Part shown: positions 44,293 to 53,091 of the stretch, one piece after another
Layout: each line of letters starts with the position of its first letter
Numbering within the stretch: position 1 is the stretch's first letter
Source: Myxococcales bacterium
Lineage (GTDB): Bacteria > Myxococcota_A > Polyangia > Polyangiales > GCA-016699535
Assembly: GCA_020633325.1 (NCBI GenBank)
Contig: JACKDX010000002.1
Span: forward strand, 186,001 to 250,000
Direction: 5' to 3'
Length of the DNA stretch: 64,000 bases
Notes under the pieces: model-generated
Database searches by the model: none
What the model was told of the DNA's origin: nothing
What the model saw: only the letters and a program-made list of their open reading frames with translations
Position numbers and translations under genes: made by a program

Positions 44293-47124
44293 TCACGATG
44301 CTTTGGCGATGTAGTCTTTATGCGCGTCTTTTTCATCGTGGCAGAGCGCAGCATCGACAAGCCACTGTTGTTCGAGCTTGTGACTGGCCAAAGAACCTGT
44401 TGCGGGGCTGGCACTCGGGGGGCGGCAAATTGAACGCAGAGGATGCCGGCCGTTTAACATGTCGGGCAGGGTCGCGTTCATAAAATACCATCCGCCCATG
44501 TTACGAGGCTCCTCTTGAATCCAAACAAGATCGGTGCCGGGCTTATACGCCGACAAGGCGTCGAGCAAGTGCTTCGACTGAAGAGGGTAAAGCTGTTCGA
44601 TCCGAACAATGGCAACGTTTTTGAGGTCTCGCTTTTTACGTTCTTCATCGAGATCGTAATAAATCTTACCCGAGCATAGGAGAATGCGCGTCACGCGCTT
44701 GGGATCGGCAGACGTATCGTGTAACACGCGCTCAAAGTCTTCCGAAGCCAGAGATTCCAACGAAGAAGTCGCTGCGGGATGACGAAGCAGACTCTTGGGT
44801 GTCATGATGATCAAAGGTTTGCGGTAGGGGCGAATAACCTGTCGGCGCAGACAGTGAAAGAGCTGCGCAGGCGTGGTGAGATTACATACCTGCATATTGT
44901 CTTCGGCGCACAACGCGAGAAACCGCTCCAAGCGCGCGCTTGAGTGTTCTGGCCCCTGGCCCTCAAACCCGTGCGGTAATAGCATCACCAATCCGCTCAA
45001 TCGCTTCCATTTGTCTTCGGACGAGCTGATAAACTGGTCGATGATCACCTGCGCGGCGTTGACGAAATCGCCAAACTGCGCTTCCCAAACAACCAACGCA
45101 TCTGGGTAATCCAGGCTATATCCATATTCGAACCCCAAGACGCCTGCCTCTGAAAGAGGACTGTCGTAAATCTCGAAAACGCCCTGTGAAGAATGCAGGT
45201 GCTTGAGCGGGAAGTAGCGTTTTCCACTCCGCACGTCGAACAAAACCGCATGCCGGTGGCTGAATGTGCCTCGTTGGGAGTCCTGGCCGCTAAACCGGAT
45301 GCGCGTGCCGGCACTGAGAAGCGTGGCATAGGCCAGCGTCTCTGCGGCCCCCCAATCGAGAGGTTTGCTCCCGGCAGCTTGTGCGCGGCGCGTGTCGAGG
45401 AGACGTTTTATCTTGGGATTGGGTGTGAAGTCGTCCGGCACATGATTAAGCGACGCGAAGAGTTGCTCAAGCTTCGTCGCGCTTACGCGCGTTGCTACTT
45501 TCTCAACCGCCGAATCGGCGCCACCGGGAAAACCCTTCCAAACGCCTTCTCCCGCATAAACTGGCGGCACAAACCCGTGGGTGCGTGTCTCTTCGAGGGC
45601 TTTTTCGAGTGCCTCATGCCGTCGCTTGGCGATGTCATTGGCCTCTTCCTCGGTCAAATTGCCTGTGGCAACCAGTCGCTTCACATACGCTTCACGAACG
45701 CTTTCGTGCTGGTCGATAGCAGCGTACATGACGGGCTGAGTGAAACGAGGCTCATCACCTTCGTTGTGGCCGTGACGGCGATAGCAGTACATATCAATCA
45801 CGACATCACGGGAAAATCGTTGCCTGAAATCGATGGCGAGGCGGGCCACTTGGGCGATAGCTTCCGGATCCTCGCCGTTGACGTGGAAAATGGGACAGCG
45901 GAGCATGCGTGTGATGTCGGTCGCATACGGGGTGGAGCGGGCGTCATCGGGCGCGGTGGTGAATCCGATTTGGTTATTGATGACCAGATGAATGGTGCCG
46001 CCTGTCTGGTAGCCCCGGAGCTGACTCAGGTTAAGTGTCTCGGTGACCACGCCTTGCCCGGCAAAGGAGGCATCACCGTGAATGAGCAAAGGAATCACTT
46101 TGCGGCGATCAACGTCGCCTCGGCGGTCCTGCTTGGCGCGCGCCCTGCCTTCAACGACGGGATTCACCCATTCCAGATGACTTGGATTAAATGCCAGCGA
46201 TATATGGACGGAACGACCGTTTGGAAGAATACGATCCGAGGAATATCCTAGGTGGTACTTGACGTCACCCTGCCCAAGATGGAGCTCCGGGTGCTCATCC
46301 TCGAATGCGGCAAAAATCTCGAGGAGACTCTTTTCCATCACATTCGCCAGTACATTCAGGCGACCTCGATGCGCCATGCCAATAATGACATCCTCTACGT
46401 CATGTCTCATGGTTGATCGAAGCAAAAGTTCCAAAAAGGGAATCACGCTTTCTGCTCCCTCTAACGAAAAGCGCTTGGCGCCAATGAAATTCGTATGTAA
46501 GAAACGCTCGAACATCTCGGCGTCTGTCAATTTCGAAAGAATATGAATCTGATCTTCGTGGTTGAGATCCGTATGGTTGCACGTCGATTCCATACGATCT
46601 TGAAGCCAATGGCGAATCTCGGGTTCATCGATATGCTTAAACTCCACTCCAATGCTGCGGCAGTAGGTTTCCTGCAAAAGATGGACGATGTCTCTCAGCG
46701 GTAAACTGGATTGCCCTGTAAGACTGCCTATTGAGAACACTGTTTCGGGATCAACGGAGTATAAACCGAAGCGTCGCAGGCTCAGTTCGTCTGGAGGAGT
46801 AGGCAGAAGGCCGAGGGGATCCAACTTGGCCTGGCGATGGCCGCGAGAGCGATAGGAATCGACCATCGCAGTCACGCGGCTCTGAAGGTCAGTGGCCACC
46901 ATGATATCGGCAGATGGTGGAAAGGAGCTGGTGGCGATGGGTAAGCCGCCGCTACCGCTCAGGCGCCGGGCGCGAGGTCCGGGGTTTGCGCTCTTTAAGC
47001 TTTCGGTCGCGCCTCCTTTTTTAAAGTACTCTCGCCAGACGGGATCTACGGAAAGTGGATTTCTTTGGTAGCGCTGGTAGAGCTCTTCAACTAAGGATTG
47101 ATTGACTCCAAAATCTTGCTTCAT
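44293..47124 (-). CDS. sucA: 2-oxoglutarate dehydrogenase E1 component
   Basis: A 943-residue thiamine-diphosphate enzyme, the E1 decarboxylase of the oxoglutarate dehydrogenase complex of the TCA cycle. Seen: N-terminal E2-binding motif SLVEELYQRYQRNPLSVDP, IGMAHRGRLNVLANVMEK, VKYHLGYSSD, IHGDASFAGQGVVTETLNLS and QIGFTTAPDDARSTPYATDI (in part), the ThDP motif around VNGEDPEAIAQVARLA, and the C-terminal IRIEQLYPL-like 'VRIEQLYPLQSK'. The length matches SucA. Unusually, no sucB (E2) follows; the next genes on the strand are elsewhere and unrelated. The 132-bp gap before the gene (47125-47256) holds a weak promoter candidate. Confidence 0.96.
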   Translation of the reverse strand: MKQDFGVNQSLVEELYQRYQRNPLSVDPVWREYFKKGGATESLKSANPGPRARRLSGSGGLPIATSSFPPSADIMVATDLQSRVTAMVDSYRSRGHRQAKLDPLGLLPTPPDELSLRRFGLYSVDPETVFSIGSLTGQSSLPLRDIVHLLQETYCRSIGVEFKHIDEPEIRHWLQDRMESTCNHTDLNHEDQIHILSKLTDAEMFERFLHTNFIGAKRFSLEGAESVIPFLELLLRSTMRHDVEDVIIGMAHRGRLNVLANVMEKSLLEIFAAFEDEHPELHLGQGDVKYHLGYSSDRILPNGRSVHISLAFNPSHLEWVNPVVEGRARAKQDRRGDVDRRKVIPLLIHGDASFAGQGVVTETLNLSQLRGYQTGGTIHLVINNQIGFTTAPDDARSTPYATDITRMLRCPIFHVNGEDPEAIAQVARLAIDFRQRFSRDVVIDMYCYRRHGHNEGDEPRFTQPVMYAAIDQHESVREAYVKRLVATGNLTEEEANDIAKRRHEALEKALEETRTHGFVPPVYAGEGVWKGFPGGADSAVEKVATRVSATKLEQLFASLNHVPDDFTPNPKIKRLLDTRRAQAAGSKPLDWGAAETLAYATLLSAGTRIRFSGQDSQRGTFSHRHAVLFDVRSGKRYFPLKHLHSSQGVFEIYDSPLSEAGVLGFEYGYSLDYPDALVVWEAQFGDFVNAAQVIIDQFISSSEDKWKRLSGLVMLLPHGFEGQGPEHSSARLERFLALCAEDNMQVCNLTTPAQLFHCLRRQVIRPYRKPLIIMTPKSLLRHPAATSSLESLASEDFERVLHDTSADPKRVTRILLCSGKIYYDLDEERKKRDLKNVAIVRIEQLYPLQSKHLLDALSAYKPGTDLVWIQEEPRNMGGWYFMNATLPDMLNGRHPLRSICRPPSASPATGSLASHKLEQQWLVDAALCHDEKDAHKDYIAKAS

Positions 47125-47204
47125 GGTTAGAGGCCTGCCCTCTTGTGCACGGTGTTATGCATACTAATCCCTCAGTATGGCCGGCGCTAGGCCGAGCGCG
47201 ATGT

Positions 47205-47232
47205 GTGATAGCAGTTAAGCGCCCAACTTCAA
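47205..47232 (-). promoter_or_regulatory. Weak promoter candidate for sucA
   Basis: On the minus strand TTGAAG (47227-47232) and TATCAC (47205-47210) are 16 bp apart, giving a leader of about 75 nt before sucA. Weak match by eye. Confidence 0.25.
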
Positions 47233-47256
47233 ACCTATGTCCACAATTTGGGAGTT

Positions 47257-48042
47257 CTAAGCACGATCTGCGGAGAATTCCCGGTGCTGGAATATGAGCA
47301 CAGCTGCCCCAGTGAAAAGCACTCCGGCAAGAACCATGATGCCTGCGTAACCCCAAACAGGAATGTGTGTGCCGAGGTCGGCTTGAAAAAAACCGCGATC
47401 GGGCAAGCCGGCCAACTTGCGCGCCTGGGTGCCCAAGGAAATCAATCTGGCTGAACCGGGGAGTATATATCCGGCGCCGAATTCAAGCACGGCCAAATGT
47501 AGGGCGCACGCTATGCCGGAGGCCCTGGGGACGATCGCGCCCCAAAACAAACACACTGCGCAGTAGCAGCATGCAAGAAGTCCAACACTTGCCGCCTGTT
47601 GCATCACCATGGGAAATCGGTTGAGAAAAAGGTGGGCATCGAAGAGAAACATGATCGCGTGTAGCGCAACAAGGCTCACGACAAGCAGCGTGGCTGAGGC
47701 AGCGGATGTCACGACGAGTTTCCCGAGAAGAAGCGTAGAGCGGCGTGTGGGACGGGTGAGAAGAAACGGAAACGTGCGTCCCTCCAGTTCTTCGGAGATG
47801 GTGCCGGAAGCAAAAAGAAATGGCAGAAGATAGGCAAGCATGCCGAACACGCCCGCTGAAAGCACGTTGTCGTAGATCTGAACGGCGTCATATTTGTACA
47901 CGTAGCGCATTGCCGTAGCGATGATCAGCACCGCGGCGCTAGCCAATATACTTAGAGATATGTGCCGGCTTCGCGAAAGCCGAAGCCACTCGAGACGGGC
48001 GACGCTTCTCAGCCCTCCGCGAGAATGAACAATGTCTGTCAA
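47257..48042 (-). CDS. ABC-2 type permease subunit
   Basis: A 261-residue membrane protein with about six helices. A conserved coupling segment FASGTISEELEGRTFPFLLTRPTRR (partial: ISEELEGRTFPFLLTRP) is typical of ABC-2/NosY-like permeases. It begins with TTG that overlaps the stop of the ATPase gene (TTGA), so it is the third gene of the permease-ATPase-permease unit. The exported substrate is not known; similar trios act in export of lipids, peptides or in copper-site maturation. Confidence 0.8.
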   Translation of the reverse strand: MTDIVHSRGGLRSVARLEWLRLSRSRHISLSILASAAVLIIATAMRYVYKYDAVQIYDNVLSAGVFGMLAYLLPFLFASGTISEELEGRTFPFLLTRPTRRSTLLLGKLVVTSAASATLLVVSLVALHAIMFLFDAHLFLNRFPMVMQQAASVGLLACCYCAVCLFWGAIVPRASGIACALHLAVLEFGAGYILPGSARLISLGTQARKLAGLPDRGFFQADLGTHIPVWGYAGIMVLAGVLFTGAAVLIFQHREFSADRA

Positions 48043-49067
48043 GATGCCACCTCTTTGGACGGCGATGCAGCTGGGTCACGCGAGATTTGACCGCGAGCAA
48101 CCCGAGCGCCCATGGAATGCTCGCCACGTTGGACCAGGTAACGGAACAGCGTGTGCAGATCCGCATCCGGGCGAGTCATGGAATGAAACCCATAGTCCTT
48201 TAGCACGAGTTCCTGATTGAGCGCAGCATAGGTCACATCCGGCTCATGGGTGTCGATAACGAGGCTGTCTTCTGAAGGAAAGCTTATAGCCGCAATGCTG
48301 GTGGCTTCTGCTAGCATCCGGGCCAATGCCCGCGGTTTCGCACAACGAATGTGGATCTTGTGAGGATACTCGTCCAACAAAAGCCGGATATCCTGGATAT
48401 TGCCTTCTGCGATGAGTTGCCCTTTGACAAGAAGGAGGACCCGATCTGTCAAGTTCTCCACCTCGTGCAGTACGTGGGTTGAAAACAACACAACCCCACC
48501 TTCTTCGGCGTGCTCGCGCACCGCATCCAATATCAGGTGACGCGAGGTCGGATCCGTGCCAGTCAAAGGCTCGTCCAAGAGAAGAACCTTGGGGCGGTGC
48601 AGCATGGCTTGGGCCAGTTTGACCCGTTGTCTCATGCCTCGGCTATACGTACGCGTTTTGCGATGCTGCGCGTCCTTCAACCCGAGCGCGCTCAGAAGCG
48701 CGAGCGCGCGGCTATGGGCCTCGCCGGAACTCAGTCCACTTAGGCGAGCCAAGATTTCGACGAACTCGAGTCCAGAGAGTTCGCCGTATAGCGCGTCAGC
48801 TTCTGGACAAAACCCAATGTGTCTAAGGACACTTGGATTTGCAAAAGGGCTTTCCCCGAGCACTCGTAGCGAACCTGTACTGGGCTTGAGTTGGCCCGCG
48901 GCCAGTTTGAGGAGCGTTGACTTGCCAGAGCCATTTGGGCCGAGCAGACCCCAAATGCCCGCAGGAATGCGCAGGGTAATGCGTTGCAGTGCGGCAACCT
49001 GGGCATACGATTTGCTGAGTTGCGAAAACTCAATGCTTGGGGGCTCCTTAGCGTCGATGCCGCTCAT
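48039..49067 (-). CDS. ABC transporter ATP-binding protein
   Basis: A 342-residue nucleotide-binding subunit. Seen: Walker A GPNGSGKST, Q-loop in HIGFCPEADALYGELSG, signature YSRGMRQRVKLAQAM, Walker B VLLLDEPLTGTDP and the switch His in STHVLHEV, plus a C-terminal region of about 100 residues of the NatA type. ATG 49067 was chosen because it overlaps the upstream permease stop (ATGA); the frame is open further upstream. It probably energises both flanking permeases as a heterodimer. Confidence 0.9.
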   Translation of the reverse strand: MSGIDAKEPPSIEFSQLSKSYAQVAALQRITLRIPAGIWGLLGPNGSGKSTLLKLAAGQLKPSTGSLRVLGESPFANPSVLRHIGFCPEADALYGELSGLEFVEILARLSGLSSGEAHSRALALLSALGLKDAQHRKTRTYSRGMRQRVKLAQAMLHRPKVLLLDEPLTGTDPTSRHLILDAVREHAEEGGVVLFSTHVLHEVENLTDRVLLLVKGQLIAEGNIQDIRLLLDEYPHKIHIRCAKPRALARMLAEATSIAAISFPSEDSLVIDTHEPDVTYAALNQELVLKDYGFHSMTRPDADLHTLFRYLVQRGEHSMGARVARGQISRDPAASPSKEVAS

Positions 49068-49939
49068 TGAATGACCCCAATCTGTAGAAGGCGCCACCTG
49101 GCTGCCCCAATGCTTGCGGCCACCAAAATCCCGAGATAGAGCGCGGCATAATACCATGGCACATGCCCCAGTGATCCGGCTTGCTCCGTAAGCTGGAACA
49201 GACTTTGCCCGATATTCTCAAGCAAACTGGGTAGCGATGCCATATGCGCCCAGGTACTCTCGGAAAAAAGCGTCGCCAATCTGCTGCCCACGTGCGGGAC
49301 AATCCATAGCAGCAACCAGGCCGTCATCGTCACGGCGCGGCGATGGCTTAACGCGGAGACACCGACAGCAGTCGTAGCGATGACAACGGCGATAATTAGA
49401 GCATATGCTGTCGAAGGCGCGAGCAGGAACGCACGATGAAGAAAGTCTCCGGGGGCGGCAGTCAGGCAAAGCGTTAGCACGACCAGTAGGGCGGGGACCC
49501 AGGTGAGGGCCCAAACAAGGCTACCTACGGCGGCCATACGTCCCGCCAAGTAGTGGGCCCGTGACAAAGGTTTGGTGAAGAAAAACGGGAACGCCTTTTG
49601 CGCGATATCGTCGGCAATGATGTTCGCCCCGATCTTGGTGGTGATTGGAATGACGACCAACCAAAGCTGCCAACCAAAAAGTGCGTTGATGATACTGGCG
49701 CCATCGACAACCGAGGCCTCGCCGCCTGTATTCATGCCCGCCGCTGACGTCATGTAATAACCGAGCACGACATATCCCGCGGGCCCCAATGCGGTGGTCC
49801 AGCCAAATAGAATCGTCAACTTAACAAACCAGCTTGCCCACGCCTGCTTTAAAGTGTAACGCCACAGAACCCATATGGCGTGATAAGGAGAACGAATACG
49901 CCCCTTGTATACAGTGTAACCTAGATCGTTGACGGCCAT
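49064..49939 (-). CDS. ABC-2 type permease subunit
   Basis: A 291-residue membrane protein with about six helices and the coupling segment IADDIAQKAFPFFFTKPLSR, closely like that of the permease at 47257-48042. It is the first gene of the three-gene unit. The starting MAVNDLGYTVYKGRIRSP…WVLWRYTLKQAW resembles permeases annotated as ABC-2 family in Myxococcota. The 106-bp gap to the divergent YeeE gene (49940-50045) has no recognised promoter. Confidence 0.8.
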   Translation of the reverse strand: MAVNDLGYTVYKGRIRSPYHAIWVLWRYTLKQAWASWFVKLTILFGWTTALGPAGYVVLGYYMTSAAGMNTGGEASVVDGASIINALFGWQLWLVVIPITTKIGANIIADDIAQKAFPFFFTKPLSRAHYLAGRMAAVGSLVWALTWVPALLVVLTLCLTAAPGDFLHRAFLLAPSTAYALIIAVVIATTAVGVSALSHRRAVTMTAWLLLWIVPHVGSRLATLFSESTWAHMASLPSLLENIGQSLFQLTEQAGSLGHVPWYYAALYLGILVAASIGAARWRLLQIGVIQ

Positions 49940-50045
49940 CGGGATGGCAGGGTAACAGATTCACAGCCGTCCGTGGAGGCTTGCGCCATTGCATGATGCG
50001 ATCGGAGCCGGCAGCAGGAAGAAAGGTCAAGGTAGCTTTCATCTC

Positions 50046-50486
50046 ATGACGCTGGTGAACTTTACGCCACTCTCCTCGAGTATCGGAGGCCTGATGATCG
50101 GGATAGCCGCCGCGGGTATGCTGCTGATCACGGGCCGTATCGCAGGCGTCAGCGGCATTGCCGCCGGCCTCTTGCTGCCCTCTCGGCGGGGAGATCGGCT
50201 CTGGCGATGGTTGTTTGTGGCGGGCTTGATGTCCGCAGGGGCAGTCCTAGCTATCGTCATGCCCCACGCATTTGCCGTCGACATCGAGCGCAGCTCAGCA
50301 GCCGTCGTGGTTGCGGGGCTTCTTGTCGGCGTGGGGACATCCTTAGGAAGCGGTTGCACCAGCGGGCATGGTGTTTGCGGCATTGGTCGATGGTCGTTAC
50401 GCTCCATTGTCGCCACACTTTTGTTCATCATGATGGGCATTGCCACTGTGACATGCATTGAACGCGTGTGGGGAGGTGTCCTTTGA
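50046..50486 (+). CDS. YeeE/YedE (TsuA-like) sulfur transporter, N-terminal half protein
   Basis: A 146-residue membrane protein with about four helices and the family motif GVGTSLGSGCTSGHGVCGIGR, whose Cys carries thiosulfate or sulfide in TsuA-type transporters. ATG 50046 removes a non-family N-terminal extension. It ends in TGATG, the A of the next start overlapping its stop by one base, so the two halves are coupled. YeeE proteins are usually one chain of about 350 residues or two short chains; this is the two-chain form. Confidence 0.85.
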   Translation: MTLVNFTPLSSSIGGLMIGIAAAGMLLITGRIAGVSGIAAGLLLPSRRGDRLWRWLFVAGLMSAGAVLAIVMPHAFAVDIERSSAAVVVAGLLVGVGTSLGSGCTSGHGVCGIGRWSLRSIVATLLFIMMGIATVTCIERVWGGVL

Positions 50487-50911
50487 TGCCAGCGTTCGTA
50501 TCGTTTCTGTTGGCGGCGTTGTTCGGCGCAGGCCTGGTGATCGGGGGCATGACTCAGCCCGCCAAGATCATCGGTTTCCTGGATCCCTTCGGCGATTGGG
50601 ATCCCAGTTTGGTATGCGTGATGGGTGGGGCGCTTTTCGTATATGCACCGGTTTACCGTTGGCTCATACGGCGACGACAGACCTCTCTATTGGGCGAGCA
50701 ATTTCGTCTGACCACCAAGCGTGATATCGACGGTAAGCTAATGGGGGGGGCGCTTCTGTTTGGCATTGGATGGGGAATAGGGGGCTTTTGCCCCGGGCCT
50801 GCCCTTGCTGCTGCGGGTGCCCTTGTCCCTTCCGCATTGCTTTTTTCGGCTGCGATGTTTGCGGGCTTGGGGCTCGGGGAGCTTCTCAAAGCGCGCAGCA
50901 CCGCTAAATAG
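50486..50911 (+). CDS. YeeE/YedE sulfur transporter, C-terminal half protein (DUF6691-like)
   Basis: A 141-residue membrane protein with about four helices and the second family motif GWGIGGFCPGPALAAAG. A GMTQPAKIIGFLD segment near residue 22 is typical of this half. It partners the protein encoded just upstream. The pair probably imports thiosulfate or another inorganic sulfur compound. No rhodanese or regulator sits next to it, which leaves the downstream use unknown. Confidence 0.85.
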   Translation: MPAFVSFLLAALFGAGLVIGGMTQPAKIIGFLDPFGDWDPSLVCVMGGALFVYAPVYRWLIRRRQTSLLGEQFRLTTKRDIDGKLMGGALLFGIGWGIGGFCPGPALAAAGALVPSALLFSAAMFAGLGLGELLKARSTAK

Positions 50912-51020
50912 CGTTCTAAGCTGTTGATATTATTGTATTTGTTGCACTTGCGTGGGCAGCCTCACGTCTTTTGAGGGATCTCCACGACCGGCGGTTTCGC
51001 CCTTGCACCTCAAGGACGGA

Positions 51021-51617
51021 ATGCTTACAGATCGGGCCATGAAAATACGTTGGACAGCATTTGTGGTGGCGGCGTTGCTCGGTGGGTGCGGTTACAACCT
51101 CGTGATTGACAAAGACGAGGACGTCAAAGGTGCGTGGGCGGAGGTCGAAAATCAGTATCAACGCCGTGCTGAGTTGGTACCCAATCTGGTGAATGTGGTC
51201 AAAGGTGCTGCCAACTTTGAGCAAGAAACTCTCAGGCAGGTGATCGAAGCCCGCTCGAAAGTGGCTGGATTGAAAGTCGATGCCAGTGTGTTGGATGATC
51301 CCAGCAAGTTCCACGCGTTCGAGCAGGCTCAAAGTCAGCTCTCTGGCGCGCTCTCGAGACTGCTCGTGACCGTCGAGCGGTATCCGGAACTCAAAGCGAC
51401 TCAGGCGTTTCGTGATCTGCAAGCGCAGCTTGAAGGCACCGAAAACCGCATTGCGGTGGCGCGCAAGCGCTACATCGAGACAGTGGCTGACTACAACAAA
51501 GTGGTCCTGCGCTTTCCCACCATGATCGGCGCCAAGATGCGCGGCAAGGAAGTGCGCCCGACTTTTCAAACCACCGTGCCAGGGGCCGAACGAGCACCGG
51601 AAGTCAAGTTTGAATAG
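51021..51617 (+). CDS. LemA-family lipoprotein
   Basis: A 198-residue protein of the LemA family. The signal (AFVVAALLGGC) ends in a lipobox Cys, followed by the family start GYNLVIDKDEDVKGAWAEVE, then QYQRRAELVPNLVNVVKG, a long helical bundle and AVARKRYIETVADYNKVVLRFP. ATG 51021 has AAGGA nearby; ATG 51039 is also possible. LemA proteins are envelope proteins of unknown role that often precede TPM-domain genes, as here (8-bp overlap). The gap before it (50912-51020) shows no clear promoter. Confidence 0.9.
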   Translation: MLTDRAMKIRWTAFVVAALLGGCGYNLVIDKDEDVKGAWAEVENQYQRRAELVPNLVNVVKGAANFEQETLRQVIEARSKVAGLKVDASVLDDPSKFHAFEQAQSQLSGALSRLLVTVERYPELKATQAFRDLQAQLEGTENRIAVARKRYIETVADYNKVVLRFPTMIGAKMRGKEVRPTFQTTVPGAERAPEVKFE

Positions 51618-52470
51618 TGCAATATTGCGCGCCCTGAGCGGCGCAACGGGGCCTCTCATCCTCACGTTGGCTCTCTTTGCCGCTGCGCCCTATCCGGGGC
51701 ATGCGCTCGCGCCCCCGACGCTGAAAGGCCATGTCAATGATTTGGCTGGACTGCTTGATGATCAGACCCGCACCTCGCTCGAAAAGCAGCTGAGTGCGTA
51801 CGAGGCCGAGACGGGGCATCAGTTTGCCTTGCTGATCGTGCCGGGGCTTGAGGGAGACCCGCTTGAGGACTTCAGCATTCGGGTGGTTGAGCAATGGAAG
51901 CTCGGAGACAAGAAGCGCGATGATGGACTCTTGATGCTGGTTGCCCTGAAGGACCGCAAGGTTCGCATCGAGGTGGGGTATGGGCTTGAGGGCGCGATAC
52001 CGGATGCGACTGCCAAGCGTGTCATTGAGGATTTCATCACGCCGTCCTTTCGCGGAGGGAAGTATGCCGAAGGCATTCGGATGGGGTTCGGGGCTTTGAT
52101 GAAGGCTGCTCAACGTGAATCATTGGGTCAACCTCCCAAGATCACGCGCCGGGGCGAGGTGCCGGGGTGGTTCGTGCTGATTTTTCCGCTCTTTTTCCTC
52201 ATGATTGTGTCTGGGGCGCTGCCGAGGTTTCTGCGTCTGCCGATGTTTGGTGCTCTGGGAGGGTTTTTTGGGTTTTCGGCGTTGGGAGGCATTCTCGGGC
52301 TCATTTTGGGCGCGATTTTTGGGTCCATCCTTGGTCTCGTGCCGCTGCGCGGACTGCGTGGAGGAGTCCCCATGGGCGGCGGTTTTCGCGGCGGCGGAGG
52401 CTTCGGGGGCGGCGGATTTGGCGGCGGTGGTGGGGGCTTTGGTGGTGGCGGCGCATCGGGCGGGTGGTAA
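51610..52470 (+). CDS. TPM-domain protein with Gly-rich tail
   Basis: A 286-residue exported protein. A TTG start at 51610 overlaps the lemA stop; the signal peptide runs to GHA. The TPM domain (about 40-170) shows GHVNDLAGLLDDQTRTSLE, ETGHQFALLIVPGL, EQWKLGDKKRDDGLLMLVAL and RIEVGYGLEGAIPDATAKRV. Two or three hydrophobic segments follow (about 180-250), then a Gly/Phe tail of GGGFGGGG units ending in GGW. TPM proteins are thought to have phosphatase-like or cofactor roles at the membrane, with LemA. It abuts the next TPM gene. Confidence 0.9.
   Translation: MNSAILRALSGATGPLILTLALFAAAPYPGHALAPPTLKGHVNDLAGLLDDQTRTSLEKQLSAYEAETGHQFALLIVPGLEGDPLEDFSIRVVEQWKLGDKKRDDGLLMLVALKDRKVRIEVGYGLEGAIPDATAKRVIEDFITPSFRGGKYAEGIRMGFGALMKAAQRESLGQPPKITRRGEVPGWFVLIFPLFFLMIVSGALPRFLRLPMFGALGGFFGFSALGGILGLILGAIFGSILGLVPLRGLRGGVPMGGGFRGGGGFGGGGFGGGGGGFGGGGASGGW
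52374..52467. repeat. Degenerate GGC/GGT repeat encoding the Gly-rich tail
   Basis: An irregular run of GGCGG/GGTGG units encodes the (GGG)F(GGG) C-terminus of the TPM protein. It is a low-complexity stretch and prone to slippage or sequencing error. Confidence 0.6.
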
Positions 52471-53091
52471 ATGACTGTCATTGGGGAGAAAGACAAGCGA
52501 AGCATTGAGTCAGCCATCGCCCAAGCGGAGGAAGCGGGCCGCGCAGAAATCGTTGTGGCATGGGCCAAGCGCAGCGATTCCTATGCGGCGTGGCGGGCGC
52601 TAGGGACGGGGCTCCTCACGCTCAGCGCAATCTTCGTGATCCGCGATGTGCATCCGGCGCTGAGCATGGATTGGTTGCTATTGATGGAAGTGCCTATAGC
52701 CCTTCTATGCTGGGGCGTTTGCGGCCTGCCGGTACTGCTCAGACTCATGGTGCCTTTACCCATCTTACAGCGGGCGGTGCATAGGCGTGCCATGCGAACA
52801 TTTCTAGAGGCAGGTGTTGCCCAGACGGAAAAGCGCACCGGCGTGCTAATTTTTGTTTCAGAACTAGAACGGCGCGTTGAGATCGTAGCCGATCGCGGCA
52901 TCCACGAGCACATGGGCACCCAAGGCTGGCAAGCCCATGTGGAAAGCATCGTGAGCGGTATCCAACATAGGCAGACCGCTCAAGCGATTTGCGGGGCCAT
53001 TCATTCCATAGGTGAGGAGATCCACAAAGTGATTGCGCCTACGCCTCGAAATCCCAACGAGTTACCAAATCGCGTCTTGTATGTGGACTAA
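52471..53091 (+). CDS. Second TPM-domain membrane protein
   Basis: A 206-residue protein whose ATG directly follows the stop of the first TPM gene. It begins with KDKRSIESAIAQAEEAGRAEIVVAWA, the first half of a TPM domain, then two membrane helices (about 45-95), and returns to the TPM fold with RTGVLIFVSELERRVEIVADRGIH. The ending NELPNRVLYVD is typical. This split-TPM form commonly accompanies a LemA and Gly-tailed TPM pair. It shares 8 bp with the DUF58 gene. Confidence 0.85.
   Translation: MTVIGEKDKRSIESAIAQAEEAGRAEIVVAWAKRSDSYAAWRALGTGLLTLSAIFVIRDVHPALSMDWLLLMEVPIALLCWGVCGLPVLLRLMVPLPILQRAVHRRAMRTFLEAGVAQTEKRTGVLIFVSELERRVEIVADRGIHEHMGTQGWQAHVESIVSGIQHRQTAQAICGAIHSIGEEIHKVIAPTPRNPNELPNRVLYVD

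Noticed and set aside
45193..46251. A 352-codon open frame on the plus strand
   Set aside because: It is antisense to sucA, whose motifs are unambiguous in this stretch; the translation resembles no family.
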